Assembly: GCA_003427395.1 (NCBI GenBank)
Contig: BFEA01000554.1
Coordinates: forward strand, 72,356-128,854
Length of the DNA stretch: 56,499 nucleotides
Direction: 5' to 3'
Source of the DNA: Chara braunii
Lineage: Eukaryota > Streptophyta > Charophyceae > Charales > Characeae
Shown in pieces: positions 53,511-56,499 of this stretch (the first letter of the stretch is position 1; every line of letters begins with the position of its first letter). Position numbers and translations under genes: made by a program. The notes under the pieces are model-generated. The model was not told the DNA's origin. It did not search any database and worked only from the letters and a program-made list of their open reading frames with translations.

Positions 53511-54436
53511 GAAACTTCACACTGCTACGCATTGATACCAACGGACGTTGACCAACATATGACCACTCACACAATTCTGTTGGGCTGACGCATGATAAGG
53601 GTTACACATTGCCTACATACCACCCAAGATGCATAGTAGAAGGGTGGATAGTTGCCCATAGAGTCTGCTTGATTTGACTCGAGAGGGGGTTCAACTGTCA
53701 TTGCAAAACCTCTCCTATATCCTGGTCGTCCTTTGGGGTCCTCGACTGGCCAAGAAACAATATACTTAGGGTGTATCTAGTGGTATAGTAGGGATGACCC
53801 TTGGAGGTGTCCCTATGGCAAACTTCCTAAAAGGGTTGCAGATAAGTTTACTCTGTGTTTTGGTTCAGGGGTCAGCTAGAGTACACTGTTGTAGGGCTTG
53901 ACTTGCGATCTTCTATGAGATTAGAGAAGGGGAGGGAAATGATATTCCCGAGCACGGACGATCCCTAGCGAGTTCACGACCCATTGGACCTTCCCATGGC
54001 TGAGTAATATAGACATCTTCCGAGGCCTCACATTCCACCTCTTTTACTACTTGAAATTTATATATAATAAAAAAATGGAATAACTCATCACTTTGTTTTT
54101 TTTTCCCCTTGTTTTAACTTTGGTGAGGAACCAACCAATCATAACACAAAGTCTCTGAGATACAATAACTCGAGAAAACCAAAAATTACAATTATGTTCA
54201 CTACACACTTTTGGATATATGTAAGAAAAAATAAAATTTGGACTGTGTTTTAAACTTAGGTGGAGATCCTACTGAGGAAAGCTATAGCAGGGTACAAGTC
54301 AACAAGACACCACAAATCGAGTAACAAGGCTCCGTGAGTCGAGGAGATTCCATTGATCCATACCTCTTTATAATAGGAATTGAGACACTTAAAGTAAATT
54401 TACGGATCATCAAAAATATCAAACACATTCAAATCT
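53511..54436. other. No gene seen
   Basis: Unique-looking sequence with a short T/C run at 54093-54110. No ORF or hairpin family member recognised. Confidence 0.4.
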
Positions 54437-54660
54437 TATATGTCCCGGAAAAAGTCATCCTCGTATGATCCCTCTTTGCCGACAACCTTACACTCATGGT
54501 TGAAGCCTCGGCGGAGTTCATGGTTGAGGTCCAGCGCCTCATGAACCGCTTTTGCCAGCTCTCCGATGTGACTGTTAACTAGAGAACCAAACATTAGGTT
54601 GGTGGATCCACTACCAAGGGGGTCGAGCCCCATAACAGCCAAAGATTAACTGGTTACCAA
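54437..54660 (+). pseudogene. LINE reverse-transcriptase fragment
   Basis: The plus frame reads SLFADNLTLMVEAS then VQRLMNRFCQLSDVTVN. It aligns with the 34.5-kb fragment (FFADDLSLMVEAS, VQRMMDKFCRIS). The catalytic box is FADN, losing the second Asp, and stops occur just before and after it, so it is dead. The two fragments are in opposite orientations and belong to one LINE family. Confidence 0.6.
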
Positions 54661-56400
54661 ACACCACCCCTATACGAGTCTTAGGGATGTTGATAATGAT
54701 GTAAGGAACGCTTATATCGAATGATCATTGGATTCTTGAACCAACCCGAAGGCGAAATACACCTCCTTATTACGGTTTGGTCAGATCCTAATAATACACA
54801 TATCATACTAGCATCCCTATGGTATAAAATCAAGGTACCTAGGGTTCGGTCAGGGTTGAACCCCTGAACCCAAACTTCCAAACGTTCGGGAACCCCCAAG
54901 GACAGGTTCGGGTCGAACGTGAATTTTGTTTTATGTTTCTTTTACTTTTTTTTCCCTTAACACTATATATTTTTTGAATTTTTTCATTAAAAACAAATCT
55001 ACGCAGGGAGGCAGTTTCTCTGTCGAACAATAGGAAACCCTCCCGCCACGTGTGTGTGTGTATGTGTGTGTGAGTGTGAGTATGAGTGTATATGTGTGTG
55101 CGGGGGTCGGGCAACCTCCCCTAAACTAACTAGTCAATCAATCAATAAAACAATCAATCAATCAAGAAAAAATATAAAAAAAAAAATGTGAACGTACTCG
55201 CGCACGGGCACGAGCGTGTGTGTGTGTCTCACGGGGAGGGAAGGGGGGGCAACCCTCCCCCAACTAATCAATCAATCAATCAACTGATCAATGATATAAA
55301 AAATATATATATTTTTAAAAAATGACAAATTGATTGATTGATTGATTGATCGATCGATAAGGTTGGTTGGAGAGGGGCTAGCAGGGGCGGGAGATTGTAG
55401 GGGGTGGAGATCGCAGGGGTGAAGGATTGAAGGGGGGAGGGGATTGCAAGGGGGGGGGGCGACCCCACCCCAACCAATCAATCAATCAATATATAGGGGG
55501 GCGGGGGGGGGGGGGGGGGGGGGCTTAAATGTTTTGACCCCCCTATCTTCTACGAACGTTTTTTTGTTTTAGCTTCACACAATAAAACATAAATTTAGAG
55601 GTAGGTTCTCCAAGTAGTGCTTTATCTATAAAGAGAAATTCAAAAAAATAAAAAAAATAGGGCAAAAAATTGGGTTTGGCAAGCTCCGAACCGCTGCACT
55701 AACGGGGCCCAAACCCCGACTTGAGCCCGCAAACATCCGGGGGGGTTTGCGAGCCTCCTTAAATGTTTGAGGTGAAAACCTTGACATAAATCATACAAAT
55801 AACAAGTAACGAAGCAGTTCAGTCACTTAAACGATAAAATTGTAACATTATATCTAATACCTTAAAGGAAAACGCGGGTCTCGCGTGACGGGCCCACGTG
55901 AGACACCGGTGCTGGTGGCAGGGTCCCAGATGTGAGAGATGCGAGACCCGCGGCCGCTGCCACGGCCCCACACGTGAGAGCGGCTGCGGACCGGTATCGT
56001 GGTACGAATTCGCGCCGCGATTGGGTCGCCCCGGTGTGCGCCGGGTCCTGGGCAGGCGAACCAGCGCAGGGGCGGGGGCCAGGGACCGCGGGGAACTGGC
56101 TGGACCGCGGCGGTTGTTTTTTTTTGGTCTCCTGCAGCGACAGATTTTTTGGGGTGTGAAAGGGATGTGAATGGTGTCGGGGAACCTGGCAAAGTGCATC
56201 GATTTATTGTTTCGTCCTTTTTCTGGCGACGCTGCGGCCTCTCCCGAAGTTTCACGACCGCCAGAGGAGCCCTTCGTGGCGTGCAACCAGTTTTTGCATG
56301 CGCGTTGCATGCGTGGGGTTTTGTGGGTTGCGTACGTAACCGCGGCCAGTTTGCGTGTCGCTGTCGAATGCCTGCCAATCACCACTCAGCAAGCGGATAC
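54661..56400. other. Repeat-derived DNA without a supported gene
   Basis: GT-rich blocks at 55049-55100 and 55210-55230, (AATC)n at 55136-55160, 55264-55284, 55328-55350 and 55472-55490, and a G run at 55502-55523. GTTCGG-rich stretches at 54840-54920 and 55680-55745 suggest another hAT-like element whose ends (near CAAGGTACC at 54831 and AACCTTG at 55785) are not convincing. The GC-rich 55860-56390 part has open frames on both strands with no recognisable domain. Confidence 0.35.
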
Positions 56401-56403
56401 TCT

Positions 56404-56407
<4 letters not shown>

Positions 56408-56499
<92 letters not shown>
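56408..56499. repeat. (AT)n(AG)n microsatellite at window end
   Basis: About 18 AT units followed by about 28 AG units to the last base. Confidence 0.95.

Larger units (their letters stand above)
41470..53520 (+). other. Hairpin-rich region: candidate structured non-coding RNA locus or unknown element
   Basis: About 12 kb without a recognisable protein. It contains stem-loops in close succession, grouped into five repeat families (A-E) plus many single hairpins. Within each family the stem sequences differ between copies while pairing is kept, and imperfect pairs are mostly G.T on the plus strand. That favours a plus-strand RNA. The interval is interrupted at 50.66-51.75 kb by F elements, a hAT-like element and U6 fragments. 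Family members occur on both sides of that interruption (C at 49.64 and 53.08 kb), so the insertions may be secondary. Function and class are unknown. The alternative is a decayed mobile element whose hairpins are DNA-level palindromes. Confidence 0.55.

Noticed and set aside
54831-55790. Complete hAT-like element
   Set aside because: Candidate ends CAAGGT/AACCTTG are short and the flanking direct repeat is imperfect, so only a possible relic is noted.

Overview
The window is nuclear DNA of a large, repeat-rich eukaryote. It has assembly gaps (N runs) flanked by homopolymers, very dense microsatellites, many small palindromic and hAT-like elements, decayed LINE reverse transcriptase and U6-snRNA-derived fragments. 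There are no operons, ribosome binding sites or other prokaryotic signs. Plant-type hammerhead motifs and TIR elements make a streptophyte (plant or charophyte alga) my best guess, but this is low-confidence inference.

Only one convincing protein gene is present. It is an uninterrupted minus-strand reading frame of about 4.6 kb (16386 down to 11749) for a long, charged, low-complexity protein ending in a C2HC/C2H2-like zinc finger and a polyQ tail. Nearly all other open frames are microsatellite or polypyrimidine artefacts.

Layout. 1-6.4 kb: purine/poly-A tracts, short palindromic elements (families called here F, X and Y) and hammerhead-ribozyme-like cores at 2.77-3.19 kb. 6.5-11.7 kb: mostly featureless sequence with (CT)n and small tandem repeats. 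11.7-16.5 kb: the zinc-finger gene. 16.4-20.3 kb: (CT)n, (CA)n, (GATT)n and (GT)n blocks with unique sequence between. 20.7-26.4 kb: three hAT-like non-autonomous elements with 8-bp or longer target duplications in AT-rich DNA. 28.3-29.2 kb: gap. 29.3-34.6 kb: tRNA-like segment, a 2.4-kb foldback element and a dead LINE. 35.6-36.8 kb: 1.15-kb polypyrimidine tract. 38.1-39.7 kb: two more hAT-like elements. 40.6-41.3 kb: minisatellite. 50.6-51.8 kb: F elements, one probably split by a hAT-like element, and U6-like fragments. 54.4 kb: second LINE fragment. The window ends in an (AT)n(AG)n microsatellite.

The most interesting part is about 41.4-53.5 kb, which lacks convincing ORFs but is packed with hairpins. 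Five separate families (A-E) of short repeats each keep a stem-loop while the stem bases change in compensating fashion between copies. The non-Watson-Crick positions are mostly G.T when read on the + strand. This is what a plus-strand structured non-coding RNA, or an undescribed element carrying one, would look like. I do not recognise any known RNA class in it.
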